From positions 1-64,000 of the forward strand of contig JAFDWS010000004.1 of the NCBI GenBank assembly GCA_018268375.1: 64,000 nt of DNA, read 5' to 3'. The stretch comes from Armatimonadota bacterium (lineage in GTDB: Bacteria > Armatimonadota > Fimbriimonadia > Fimbriimonadales > Fimbriimonadaceae). Shown here piece after piece: positions 8,075 through 16,025 of the stretch (positions are counted from its first letter, which is position 1; each line of letters starts with the position of its first letter). The notes under the pieces were generated by a model. That model ran no database searches and had not been told where the DNA came from. It saw only the letters and a program-made list of their open reading frames with translations. The translations under genes and the position numbers were made by a program.

Positions 8075-9943
8075 TTAGCTGCCCGAAACGAGGAGCCAGG
8101 CATAGTCGATGTCGGTGCACCAGTTGCCGCTGCCCGGGACAGGACCCGTGTTGCGGAGGCTGATCTGACCGTTCATCACGCCGCCCGTTCCGCGGTACTT
8201 CGCCAGCGAGCCAGAGGCGTTGCCGGTGTAGACCGTGTAGGCGGTGCCGATCGAGGTCTCAGGAAGGATCACGTCGTAGACGTTAGCCTGCGTCTGGTCC
8301 TTGAGACCCAGCTTGATGGCGAACTGACCGGCGAGGGTCATCTTCGCCTTGACCTTCATCTGAACGGCGCTGAGCGTCGTCTTCGTGGTCGTGTACGTGA
8401 GCTCGGTCACAACGAACGGGCTCGTGCGGTTCGGCAGGATGAACCGGCAAACGCGCTCGGCGCTGCCGTCGTCGCCAGACAGGTTGTGGAAGTCACCACT
8501 GTTGATCTGGCCGAGGGTCATGTGCTGAGCGCTCGGAATCAGGGTCTCCGTCGGGCTGGTCAGGTTGAACAGGACGGTGGCTTCACCGTTGTACTCGACC
8601 TGGAAGCCAGGACCACCAGAGGCCCAGCCGTTCGGCGGATAGAAGAAGCCGCCCCAAGTGGCGGACGGGATGTCGTACTGGTAGAACACGTAGCTCGAGA
8701 GACCCGGCTTCGGAGCGACCTGGCCGACGATGATCGGCGAAGTGCTCGTGATGCGCTGGGTGAGACCGGCGTTGCCGGGGTTCGGAGCCTGCGGGTTACC
8801 AAAGTTGACCTTGACGCCCCAGAAGAACTCGCGCGGGACGACCACGTTCGGAACAGCGACAACAGCCGTGAAGGTGTTGGCGGTGTTCGGGTCGAGACCG
8901 TTCGGGATCGACTGGTCCGGGCTCTCCCAGATCACCGTGCCGGGGATCTTGCCGTTCTTGGCGCCGTTGTCGGCGGCAGAGTACAGGCGGAGCCGGAAGG
9001 TAGCGTTGGGGTTCTGGGTCGTGTCGCCAGCCATGTCGATGGTGGCCTGGCTGATGGCCAGGTTGTCACCTTCCATGTGGGCGAAAGCAGCTTCCTCGTC
9101 CACGCTGACAGCACCGGTCAACTGGTCGAGCTCAGGAAGGGCGCGGTAAGCACCCGACTCGCCTTGCTGAAAGGTGTTGTCGTACGTGTTGGCGGAACCC
9201 TGCCAGACCGAAACGGCCATGCAATAGGGGATCGCAGCCGGAGTGGTCGGGTTGTAGGGCGGGAACGCCGTCGTCTCGTTACAAGCGAAGGGGCTCCAAC
9301 CGCTCGGAGTCTGGACGCGGCGCCACAGGCGGCCGTTGTTCGTCTGCGCGTTGACGTTGTGGGCAGACGCAGGAGCGCTGCCGACCGTCGGCGTACCGTT
9401 GAACCGGAAGCCAGCGGCGTCGCCGTTGGTGAGGTTCGTCGCGTAGTTGCCCGTGTTGAAGAATCCGCCGCTGAAGAAGCACGTCACGGTGACGTTCTGC
9501 GGGAAGTTCGTGTGGGGAACCTTGAAAGTAGCGTAGGCGTCGTCCTTGATCGGGTTGACCGGAGCCACACCCGTGAAGAGAAGCGTGCCAGGCGAAGGAT
9601 ACGGACCGTTGACCTGCGTTCCGTTCGCCAAGTAGGCGTTCATGGAAGGGCCATCGTTCGCGTAAACGCGAACCGTGATGGTCTCGCCGCCAGTCAAAGG
9701 AGCATAGTTCAAGTAGCCGACGGAAATCTCGTCGACCGGACCAGCCTGCGCCAAAACGATCTCAGCGCCGCGCTCCGGCCAAGAGACCCAGTTGGTCAGG
9801 CCATCCTGACCGGCCCAGGTGACTGTGGCACCTGCAGGGCCGTAAAAGTTTGTTCGGACTGCGCCATCGTGGAACAGGGGCGTCTGTGCAAGAGCGCCGT
9901 GGGCCACGGTGAGCGCTAGCCCGAGGAGGGCAATTTTCTTCAT
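8075..9943 (-). CDS. Large secreted protein of unknown function
   Basis: 622 residues from ATG 9943. Choosing this start gives a clean Sec signal peptide (MKKIALLGLALTVAHGALAQ) with a purine-rich GAGAGTGAG upstream. The mature protein is rich in Thr, Asn, Gly and Pro, with beta-type stretches and no transmembrane helix, PEP-CTERM tag or recognised catalytic motif. Strongly C/G-biased third positions, a recognisable promoter (10043-10071) and a perfect terminator suggest an abundant exoprotein, perhaps a surface or envelope component (inference). Family not recognised. Confidence 0.8.
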   Translation of the reverse strand: MKKIALLGLALTVAHGALAQTPLFHDGAVRTNFYGPAGATVTWAGQDGLTNWVSWPERGAEIVLAQAGPVDEISVGYLNYAPLTGGETITVRVYANDGPSMNAYLANGTQVNGPYPSPGTLLFTGVAPVNPIKDDAYATFKVPHTNFPQNVTVTCFFSGGFFNTGNYATNLTNGDAAGFRFNGTPTVGSAPASAHNVNAQTNNGRLWRRVQTPSGWSPFACNETTAFPPYNPTTPAAIPYCMAVSVWQGSANTYDNTFQQGESGAYRALPELDQLTGAVSVDEEAAFAHMEGDNLAISQATIDMAGDTTQNPNATFRLRLYSAADNGAKNGKIPGTVIWESPDQSIPNGLDPNTANTFTAVVAVPNVVVPREFFWGVKVNFGNPQAPNPGNAGLTQRITSTSPIIVGQVAPKPGLSSYVFYQYDIPSATWGGFFYPPNGWASGGPGFQVEYNGEATVLFNLTSPTETLIPSAQHMTLGQINSGDFHNLSGDDGSAERVCRFILPNRTSPFVVTELTYTTTKTTLSAVQMKVKAKMTLAGQFAIKLGLKDQTQANVYDVILPETSIGTAYTVYTGNASGSLAKYRGTGGVMNGQISLRNTGPVPGSGNWCTDIDYAWLLVSGS

Positions 9944-10042
9944 AGTCTCACTCTCGTTCGAAGTCGAACTGCTCGAAAGAGGCACGCGGAGAGCGGGCAA
10001 ACATCCTCTCGAAAACGCACCCCAAGCAGGTTCGACGAACCT

Positions 10043-10071
10043 ATTCTACACCAGGTCAAGACCAATCGCAA
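10043..10071 (-). promoter_or_regulatory. Sigma-70-type promoter for the 8075-9943 gene
   Basis: On the minus strand TTGCGA (10071-10066), a 17-base spacer and TAGAAT (10048-10043) match the -35/-10 pattern, about 100 bases before ATG 9943. It is one of the few promoters in the window with a recognisable -35. Confidence 0.5.
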
Positions 10072-10224
10072 CGGGAACTCCGCCGTTAGGAGCCCGAAAG
10101 ACCCTCTACACTAACAATCAAGGATTATTGCCTGCTTGCGGGGCCTCTCAAAACGCCCGGGCGCGATAGGCCGGATGCCCCTCTCAGCCCCACTCTTCCC
10201 TTGTCCTCCGCCCGGCCCGGATGA

Positions 10225-10230
10225 CATACT
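10225..10230 (+). promoter_or_regulatory. -10-like hexamer 5 bases before guaB
   Basis: CATACT ends 5 bases before ATG 10236, with TTGTCC (10201-10206) 18 bases upstream. A leaderless guaB transcript starting at ATG 10236 would fit. Confidence 0.45.
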
Positions 10231-10235
10231 CGTAT

Positions 10236-11714
10236 ATGGCTTCGTTCCTTGAAGGACTCAGCTTCGACGACGTTCTCCTCCTCCCCAAACGCTCCGAAGT
10301 GACTCCGAACGACGTCGACACCTCGAGCGAGCTCCTTCCCGGAATCGTCCTCCGCACCCCGATTGTTTCCGCGCCGATGGACACCGTCACTGAGGCGCGC
10401 CTCGCCATCGCAATCGCCCGCGAGGGCGGCGTTGGCGTCATTCATCGCAACATGACCATTGACGAGCAGGCCGACCAGGTCGACCGGGTCAAGCGCTCCG
10501 AGCATGGCGTCATCACCGACCCCTTCAAACTCGGGCCGGACGACACGATCCAAGACGCCGTCGGCCTCATGGCCCGGTTCAGGATCAGCGGAGTGCCCAT
10601 CACAGACGCGGCTGGCAAGCTTGTCGGCATCCTCACGAACCGCGACATCCGTTTCGTGACCGACTACAGCATCAAAATCCGCGACCGCATGACCAGCAAG
10701 GACCTTGTCACCGCGAAGCCCGGCACGACGCTCGACGAGGCTCAGGCGCTCCTTGCCGAGCACCGCATCGAAAAGCTCCCCATCGTCGATGGTGCGGGAA
10801 TGCTCAAGGGCCTTATCACGATCAAGGACATTGAGAAGGTCAAGCGCCACCCCCACGCCACGAAGGACGACAAGGGACGGTTGGTGGTCGGAGCCGCCAT
10901 CGGCCCCTTGCGAGAGCCCTACGAAAGGGCCAAGGCACTCTTCGATGCTGGTGTGGACTTTGTCGTCATCGACGCCGCCCACGGCCAATCGATCGGCGTC
11001 ATCGAATGCACAAAAATGCTCAAGAACAAGCTGCCCGACCTCAAGGTCGTGAGCGGGAACGTCGCGACCAAAGAAGGTGTACGCGACCTCCATGCAGTCG
11101 GCGCCGACTGCCTTAGGCTTGGAATCGGGGCCGGCTCGATCTGCACCACCCGGGTCGTCAGCGGTGTGGGTGTCCCCCAGTTTTCGGCTGTCCTGGAATG
11201 CTGCGAGGAGGCCAAGAAGCTGGGTTTGCGCACGATCGCCGACGGGGGCGTGCGCTCCTCCGGAGACGTTGTGAAGTCGTTGGCCGCGGGCGCCGACTCT
11301 GTGATGATGGGCAACATGTTCGCTGGCTGCGAAGAATCGCCCGGCGAGACTGAGATCTATCGCAACCGCGCCTACAAGGTGTACCGAGGGATGGGTTCCA
11401 TCGGAGCGATGCGCCAGGGTTCCAGCGACCGTTATTTCTCGCTTAAAGAGTCCGGGACAGTCATCGTCCCAGAGGGTGTCGAGGGCCGCGTCCCGTTCAA
11501 GGGTCCGCTGAGCGACACGATGGCCCAAATCATCGGTGGCATCAAGAGCGGCATGGGCTATCTCGGAGCGGGCACAATCACCGACCTTCAGGAGCGGGCG
11601 GAGTTCGTCAAGATCACCAACGCTGGCCTGCGTGAATCTCACCCCCACGACGTCTGGATCACCAAGGAGCCGCCGAACTACTCCTCGCCCTACGCTGGCA
11701 CCGACGCCGACTAA
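10236..11714 (+). CDS. guaB: Inosine-5'-monophosphate dehydrogenase
   Basis: 492 residues from ATG 10236 (ATG 10221 would add five). The enzyme oxidises IMP to XMP with NAD+, the committed step of guanine nucleotide synthesis. The N-terminus FLEGLSFDDVLLLP is typical. A CBS-domain pair occupies about residues 90-205 and is inserted in the TIM barrel. The catalytic loop GIGAGSICTTR contains the active-site Cys at 303; family members usually read GIGPGSICTTR. A mobile flap and a C-terminal YLGAGTI stretch are present. Its TAA shares CTAA (11711-11714) with the stop of the convergent gene. Confidence 0.97.
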   Translation: MASFLEGLSFDDVLLLPKRSEVTPNDVDTSSELLPGIVLRTPIVSAPMDTVTEARLAIAIAREGGVGVIHRNMTIDEQADQVDRVKRSEHGVITDPFKLGPDDTIQDAVGLMARFRISGVPITDAAGKLVGILTNRDIRFVTDYSIKIRDRMTSKDLVTAKPGTTLDEAQALLAEHRIEKLPIVDGAGMLKGLITIKDIEKVKRHPHATKDDKGRLVVGAAIGPLREPYERAKALFDAGVDFVVIDAAHGQSIGVIECTKMLKNKLPDLKVVSGNVATKEGVRDLHAVGADCLRLGIGAGSICTTRVVSGVGVPQFSAVLECCEEAKKLGLRTIADGGVRSSGDVVKSLAAGADSVMMGNMFAGCEESPGETEIYRNRAYKVYRGMGSIGAMRQGSSDRYFSLKESGTVIVPEGVEGRVPFKGPLSDTMAQIIGGIKSGMGYLGAGTITDLQERAEFVKITNAGLRESHPHDVWITKEPPNYSSPYAGTDAD

Positions 11715-13477
11715 TCCACAGTGCTTGTTCGCGAAACAAGCGCTTCGATGGCGTCCACAAGGGCCCCGATGTCGCCGGGCTCGACGATTGTTACCCCCTG
11801 CTGTCCCTCCAAACCCGAAAACCGCGTTGTGACGACCGGCACGCCGCACGCGAGTGCCTCGAGCAGCCTATGAGGGCGCTCTTCGACTTCTGAAGGAGCC
11901 ACGACCAAGCCGACCCCTTCTAGCCAGTGCTCGCCCGGCCGAACAGGCACGACCTTTACGTCGTCCCAAAAACCTGGCCCTTCCAGTTGCGAACCTAAGA
12001 TCCGAGCATGCGCACCGGTCTCTCGGAGGGCCTGCCGAACATCGTGAGCCCCTTTCCGTGCAGCCGTCGGCCCCGGGAAGGCCACAACCTTTCCCGCTTG
12101 GACAGGCGCCCTTTCCGGCAACGCCCACGCAAGCTTCTCCACGTTGGGCCCGAGTTCCTTTGCAACGTACGAGTGGGCCGTAAAAACCCTGTCGGCCCCT
12201 TGGATCGCGGCCCACTCCGCGTCCACTTCCTCTTCCCGAGCGCGGAAGTCAGACAGCAGCACCCGGTCAGGATTCTTCTCCGCCGCCTCGTCGAGGCGAC
12301 CATGAATCAAACGAAGTGGCCAACGGGTCAGGAGCACATCGTAAGTCCTCCCGCCCAGCACACCCTCCCGCCAAAGAGTGGCTAGGTAGCGCACGTCGAT
12401 CACGATGTGGGTCGCTTCGGGCCCAAGCGCTCGGGCCATCGCGAGAGCCAGTGACCGATCCGCCTTCAGCTCGAACGCCCGTCTTTGTGGTGGAGAGTTG
12501 GATCGAAAGCGCAGGCCGACAGACCTCCACAGTGACAGGAGGGGGAACGCCCTTGCCGCTGAATCCTGTGAAGACTCCGTCCGAGGCACGTACGCTTTGA
12601 TCCCCGCCGTCCCGACAAATGAAAGGAACTCAGACGGCAAAGGGCCGTGCAACGCAGCGGTCATCGTATGCGCTTCTTGGCCCGGTTGATGTCTGTGGCA
12701 CTCGGTCTCGCCGCAACTGTCGCAGCCTCTCGCCATCTTGAGTTGGGACATTTCACGGCGTAGCGGAAGAACGGACTTGGCCGGCGGATGGCTGCCCCAA
12801 AGTCGGACGATGAGCTCGGTGGCAGTCAGTTTCGTTTCGAGGACGACATCGTGTTCGCTTTGAAACCGCAGATCAATGTGGTTCCAAGCGACGGTCGCAT
12901 CGCGCCCCACCGCAGCCTCCGAACCCGGGACGATCCGTGTGTGGCAATGCCGCTCGCAAATCTCCAAACCTGCCTCTAGAGCTGCCTGATAGAGTGCGTT
13001 GGAGAGTTGGCACAGCCCCCCGCCGCGAGCAGGCACCAAGCACCCCTCCTGGAGTTGCCTCCCTTTCACAAAGCCCTTGCAACGCGTCGTGCGCCCCAAT
13101 TGGCGCCAGAAGCTGAACGTCTCACCAGCATCGATGCGCGTCCGATCAAGCCGGCGACATGCGGCTCGCAAGTTGTGCACCTTTCCCAATTCCAACGCTT
13201 GCTCGCGGGTGTCATTGGTGACGTACAGCCGGGAACGCGACTCCGCCAGCAGCTCGGTCGGTAGCGCTTCTCCTACTTGGTCAAGCCTTGGGACGGGGTG
13301 GAGGGCGTTCAGGACGAGGCGTCGAGCCTGGTTCGCCTTGACCTTAAGACCGAAGCCAAACGAGCCAATTCTGCTTGGCGTGTTCCTCGTTACGGGAGAG
13401 GCTTGGAAACGGTCGACCGACACCTTATTACCATTCAACCCTAACGCGCGAGAAAACGATCTGTTACGGCCGAGCAA
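11711..13477 (-). CDS. VanW-family domain fused to a group 1 glycosyltransferase
   Basis: 588 residues if the TTG at 13477 is used; the start is uncertain (an in-frame GTG lies near 13423). Residues 95-230 are a VanW-like domain: RIDAGETFSFW, GGGLCQLSNALY and WNHIDLRF are its signature motifs. A short Cys cluster follows (C252, C255, C260), possibly metal-binding. The C-terminal part (about 340-588) resembles a GT-B glycosyltransferase, with a nucleotide-sugar-site-like VVAPSEVEERPHRLLEALACGVPVV arrangement. VanW proteins are linked to glycopeptide resistance clusters but their activity is not settled. The fusion suggests an envelope-glycan role (inference). Confidence 0.82.
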   Translation of the reverse strand: MLGRNRSFSRALGLNGNKVSVDRFQASPVTRNTPSRIGSFGFGLKVKANQARRLVLNALHPVPRLDQVGEALPTELLAESRSRLYVTNDTREQALELGKVHNLRAACRRLDRTRIDAGETFSFWRQLGRTTRCKGFVKGRQLQEGCLVPARGGGLCQLSNALYQAALEAGLEICERHCHTRIVPGSEAAVGRDATVAWNHIDLRFQSEHDVVLETKLTATELIVRLWGSHPPAKSVLPLRREMSQLKMARGCDSCGETECHRHQPGQEAHTMTAALHGPLPSEFLSFVGTAGIKAYVPRTESSQDSAARAFPLLSLWRSVGLRFRSNSPPQRRAFELKADRSLALAMARALGPEATHIVIDVRYLATLWREGVLGGRTYDVLLTRWPLRLIHGRLDEAAEKNPDRVLLSDFRAREEEVDAEWAAIQGADRVFTAHSYVAKELGPNVEKLAWALPERAPVQAGKVVAFPGPTAARKGAHDVRQALRETGAHARILGSQLEGPGFWDDVKVVPVRPGEHWLEGVGLVVAPSEVEERPHRLLEALACGVPVVTTRFSGLEGQQGVTIVEPGDIGALVDAIEALVSRTSTVD

Positions 13478-13495
13478 TTCCTAGTCCCTTCAGAG

Positions 13496-13501
13496 TAACT
13501 T
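13496..13501 (+). promoter_or_regulatory. -10-like hexamer before a small basic ORF
   Basis: TAACTT ends 6 bases before ATG 13508, the same placement as at many larger genes here. It is the main support for the 48-residue ORF being expressed. Confidence 0.35.
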
Positions 13502-13507
13502 CTGACA

Positions 13508-13654
13508 ATGAAACGGCCATCCAGGAAGGAGATTCGGAAAAAGCTAGACGCCCTCCATGAGCACAAACCCGACGCCTCGACGCCTGAACAATTGACGCCA
13601 AGGAAGCTTGACGCCAAGAAATCGAGCAAGCGCATTCGGAAGCAAGGCGTTTGA
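13508..13654 (+). CDS. Small basic protein, 48 residues, hypothetical
   Basis: An ATG-to-TGA frame encodes a very Lys/Arg-rich peptide starting MKRPSRKEIRKKLDALHEHK and ending KRIRKQGV. No signal peptide or membrane segment is present; the charge would suit nucleic-acid or ribosome binding, but that is only compositional. It sits head to head with the VanW-fusion gene (30 bases between starts). There is no good Shine-Dalgarno, only the upstream -10-like TAACTT. It may be spurious. Confidence 0.45.
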   Translation: MKRPSRKEIRKKLDALHEHKPDASTPEQLTPRKLDAKKSSKRIRKQGV

Positions 13655-13823
13655 TGCGACGGGGTTGGAGTTAGGTCGCTCCTTCCGCCCCAACGTCACT
13701 GGACCGCTAGCTGGCCAGGCGCAACCGTTCGGGCACTTGTGAGGGGAGCCCGGCCTCTTTTCATCCTGCGTTCATCTTCGAGTCAAACCACTGACACCAA
13801 GGAGTCCGAAACTTCCCTCTGTC
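13655..13823. other. Intergenic region before the haemoglobin gene
   Basis: About 170 bases without a recognisable gene. AAGGAG at about 13799-13804 is too far (about 20 bases) from ATG 13824 to be an ordinary ribosome-binding site. No confident promoter was found. Confidence 0.35.
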
Positions 13824-14699
13824 ATGAAACGCGTATTCGCTTTCGCATGTGTGGCCCTGTCGATGGTGACAGGCGCCATGGCTCAGAACGACGACGTCTG
13901 GATGCCGAAGTCTTACGACAAGCTCTACACCCGCTTGGGTGGTGTCCACAAGGTCGCGGCGATCGTCGACGACTTTGGAAACCGCATGTCCATGAACGAC
14001 AAGGTCATGATGAACCCCGCTTGCAAGCAGGCGTTCAGCAAGGGGTCGTTGCCGTTCTTCAAGTACGAGATGACCCAGTGGCTTTGCGACCGTTGGGGCG
14101 GGCCGCAGAAATACATGGGTCCGGACATGGTCGCATGGCACCGCGCGGCCAAGATCACCGACTCCGAATGGATGGAAGGCGAAAAGACCTTCCGAATGGT
14201 CCTCGACAAGATGATGGTGCCGATGGAGGAGCAGAAAATGGTGGGCGAGTTCTTCATGACCTTCCGCAAGCAGATGAAGATGGACGGCCCGACCGACTTC
14301 ATGATGCCGATGGCGCCCAAGGAGTCGCTCTATAGCCGGCTGGGAGGAGCGCCTGCTATCGCTGCGGTCGTGGACGAGTTCGTCAACCGTTTGGCTGGCG
14401 ACCCCGTGGTGACCGGAAACAAGAACGTTGTGAAGTCGCTCTCGAGCGGCAAGGTGACGGCGGCCGGCATCAAGTTCCTCGTTGTCGAACAGCTCGTCAT
14501 GGCGAGCGGTGGCCCCGCCAAGTACAGCGGCCGCGACATGGCGACCGCCCACAAGGGCTTGATGATCACGGAGGACGAGTGGACGGCTACCGCCAAGATC
14601 CTGAAGAACGTCCTGGACGACTTCAAGGTGCCGGAGAAAGAGCAGGGCGAGATCTTCGGCGCCATTGGTGGCACCAAGAAAGACATCGTCGGTAAGTGA
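13824..14699 (+). CDS. Exported tandem truncated-haemoglobin (group I-like) protein
   Basis: 291 residues. A signal peptide (about 1-20, ending GAMAQ) is followed by two truncated-haemoglobin-like domains, about 31-150 and 167-285. Each opens with LYxRLGG and carries a GGPxKYxG(P/R)DM segment followed by the expected proximal haem histidine: H106 and H243. The position after the conserved Phe in VDxF, usually Tyr B10 in group I proteins, is Gly52 and Val187. Truncated globins bind O2 or NO or act in redox chemistry and are normally single-domain and cytosolic. Export, duplication and loss of Tyr B10 are unusual. A strong terminator follows. Confidence 0.82.
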   Translation: MKRVFAFACVALSMVTGAMAQNDDVWMPKSYDKLYTRLGGVHKVAAIVDDFGNRMSMNDKVMMNPACKQAFSKGSLPFFKYEMTQWLCDRWGGPQKYMGPDMVAWHRAAKITDSEWMEGEKTFRMVLDKMMVPMEEQKMVGEFFMTFRKQMKMDGPTDFMMPMAPKESLYSRLGGAPAIAAVVDEFVNRLAGDPVVTGNKNVVKSLSSGKVTAAGIKFLVVEQLVMASGGPAKYSGRDMATAHKGLMITEDEWTATAKILKNVLDDFKVPEKEQGEIFGAIGGTKKDIVGK

Positions 14700-14714
14700 C
14701 TCTTCCTATCAATT

Positions 14715-14751
14715 CGGCCCTCGATTCAACTCGAGGGCCGTTTCTTTGTTT
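14715..14751 (+). terminator. Rho-independent terminator after the haemoglobin gene
   Basis: A perfect 10-bp stem (14715-14724 with 14731-14740, loop TTCAAC) is followed by TTTCTTTGTTT. Confidence 0.9.
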
Positions 14752-14761
14752 GCCCTGTGAC

Positions 14762-15217
14762 TTAACCCTTCTTGAGAACGACGCGGACTTTGACGCTAGG
14801 AGGGACTCCCCCACCCTTGGGTGCTTGCGCTTGAACCTGGGAGGTCAAGTCCAGCGTCAGCGTCTTCCCGTCCTTGGACAGCACGTAACTGCGGGTCGCG
14901 GCTCCTTGGCCAGTGGCAGGTTGCCCATCCCGCTTCTTGGGCTTGATGGCGACGGTGTTGCCAGACTGGCTCCACGTGCCCTCGACGGTGTGGACTTTGC
15001 CGTCGCCAGCGCCCTTCTGGGTGGACTTGAACGTTTTGTCCTTGTTGAGCTCAAGCACGACGGTGGGGACCTTTCCTTTGGTCTGGGCATCGATCTTAGC
15101 TTTGGTGGCCTTGTCTGCCTCGATCACAAACGTGCCCGTCCACTTTCCGGTGGCGTCTGCCAATGCGGCGACGCTCAGGGCCACGAGGGCGAGGATGGTT
15201 AGCGGGAATCTTCTCAT
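14762..15217 (-). CDS. Small exported protein, lipocalin-like fold possible
   Basis: 151 residues. A signal peptide (about 1-20, ending SVAALA) precedes a beta-rich domain starting GKWTGTFVIE, with EGTWSQSGNTVAIKPKK and LSKDGKTLTLDL. This rise-and-fall pattern resembles small lipocalin-like or NlpE-like barrels, but no family is assigned. It lies 28 bases downstream of the 15246-15929 gene on the same strand, so they probably form a two-gene operon of exported proteins. Its 3' end faces the haemoglobin terminator. Confidence 0.7.
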   Translation of the reverse strand: MRRFPLTILALVALSVAALADATGKWTGTFVIEADKATKAKIDAQTKGKVPTVVLELNKDKTFKSTQKGAGDGKVHTVEGTWSQSGNTVAIKPKKRDGQPATGQGAATRSYVLSKDGKTLTLDLTSQVQAQAPKGGGVPPSVKVRVVLKKG

Positions 15218-15245
15218 TGGGTTTCTCTACAAGTGTCTCGCCCTG

Positions 15246-15929
15246 CTAGTTCCGGAGGGCATTGACGAGTGCAAGCTTGATCGTACCGTCCGAAATGATC
15301 CCCCCGCCGATCTTGATCGCTTTGAACGCACCACTGACATCGATCACGTCACCTGTCTTCTGGTCGAACGCAACGTCACCCTTCATCGAGCCGCCCTCGT
15401 TTCCACACTCGTACTCGACTGCGATGAGGAAACACTGGTGGGAGGCTTTCTCTCCTAAGCCGGTCAACGTCGCGGTCCCCTTGCCAGGGAGCCCGGATTT
15501 GGGATCGAGCACCCATTTGTCGCCGACCGTCACCGGCTTGTCAGAGAACCTTGAGAGCGTCAGGGCGGCAAGCACCTCGTCGATTCCGTTTTCGAACGTC
15601 CGCTTCTCGAACGGGGTTCCGTCAGCGTGAAACTTCTTGGTCGAGGAGTGTGACTCCTGATCCATGACGTCGTTCATAAGCTTGACCTTGACGCCCTCGA
15701 CACCGGACTCGACTTCAAAGTCACCGTTTGACTCGACCTTGGTCACCTTGCGGCTGACCACGCCTGTGACGCTCGCATCCTGCCCCATGGCTTGAAAGGC
15801 GACGTCGAGTTGCATCTTGATGAGCTGGCCCTCGACGGGTTTGACAACCGGCCACGTGTAGGTCGCTTTGTCTTGAGCAAAGATCACACCCGGCAGGAGC
15901 ACGATGGAGGCGAGAAGAGGCAGTCGCAT
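15246..15929 (-). CDS. Exported protein of unknown function
   Basis: 227 residues from ATG 15929, chosen because it begins a signal peptide (MRLPLLASIVLLPGVIFAQ). The mature part contains repeated charged beta-type segments (FEVESGVEGVKVKLMN, GDKWVLDPKSG, GDVAFDQKTGDVIDVSG) and only one or two cysteines. Resemblance to DUF6263-like exported proteins is possible but not demonstrable here. The paired small exported gene follows after 28 bases. Confidence 0.7.
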   Translation of the reverse strand: MRLPLLASIVLLPGVIFAQDKATYTWPVVKPVEGQLIKMQLDVAFQAMGQDASVTGVVSRKVTKVESNGDFEVESGVEGVKVKLMNDVMDQESHSSTKKFHADGTPFEKRTFENGIDEVLAALTLSRFSDKPVTVGDKWVLDPKSGLPGKGTATLTGLGEKASHQCFLIAVEYECGNEGGSMKGDVAFDQKTGDVIDVSGAFKAIKIGGGIISDGTIKLALVNALRN

Positions 15930-15936
15930 ACCGCCT

Positions 15937-15942
15937 ACTATG
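15937..15942 (-). promoter_or_regulatory. -10-like hexamer 7 bases before the 15246-15929 gene
   Basis: CATAGT on the minus strand, then AGGCGGT, then ATG 15929. AGGCGG could alternatively act as a ribosome-binding site. Confidence 0.4.
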
Positions 15943-16002
15943 GCGATGGTGCCAGGCGCGTTGCGCTCAACCGGCATTTCGGCCCTTTCGTCGCTGGCCT
16001 GG

Positions 16003-16008
16003 TATCAT
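16003..16008 (+). promoter_or_regulatory. Extended -10 (TGG TATCAT) for the deacetylase gene
   Basis: The hexamer lies 17 bases before ATG 16026 with GAGG (16014-16017) between them, so this transcript would have a short leader with a ribosome-binding site. Confidence 0.45.
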
Positions 16009-16025
16009 GTATTGAGGCTCCCCCG

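Noticed and set aside
8486..9919. Plus-strand open frame of 477 codons across the secreted-protein gene
   Set aside because: Antisense shadow; the minus frame has a signal peptide, promoter and terminator, the plus frame has none.
10125..11849. Minus-strand open frame of 574 codons across guaB
   Set aside because: Antisense shadow of guaB; composition rich in Asp/His/Val without domain signatures.
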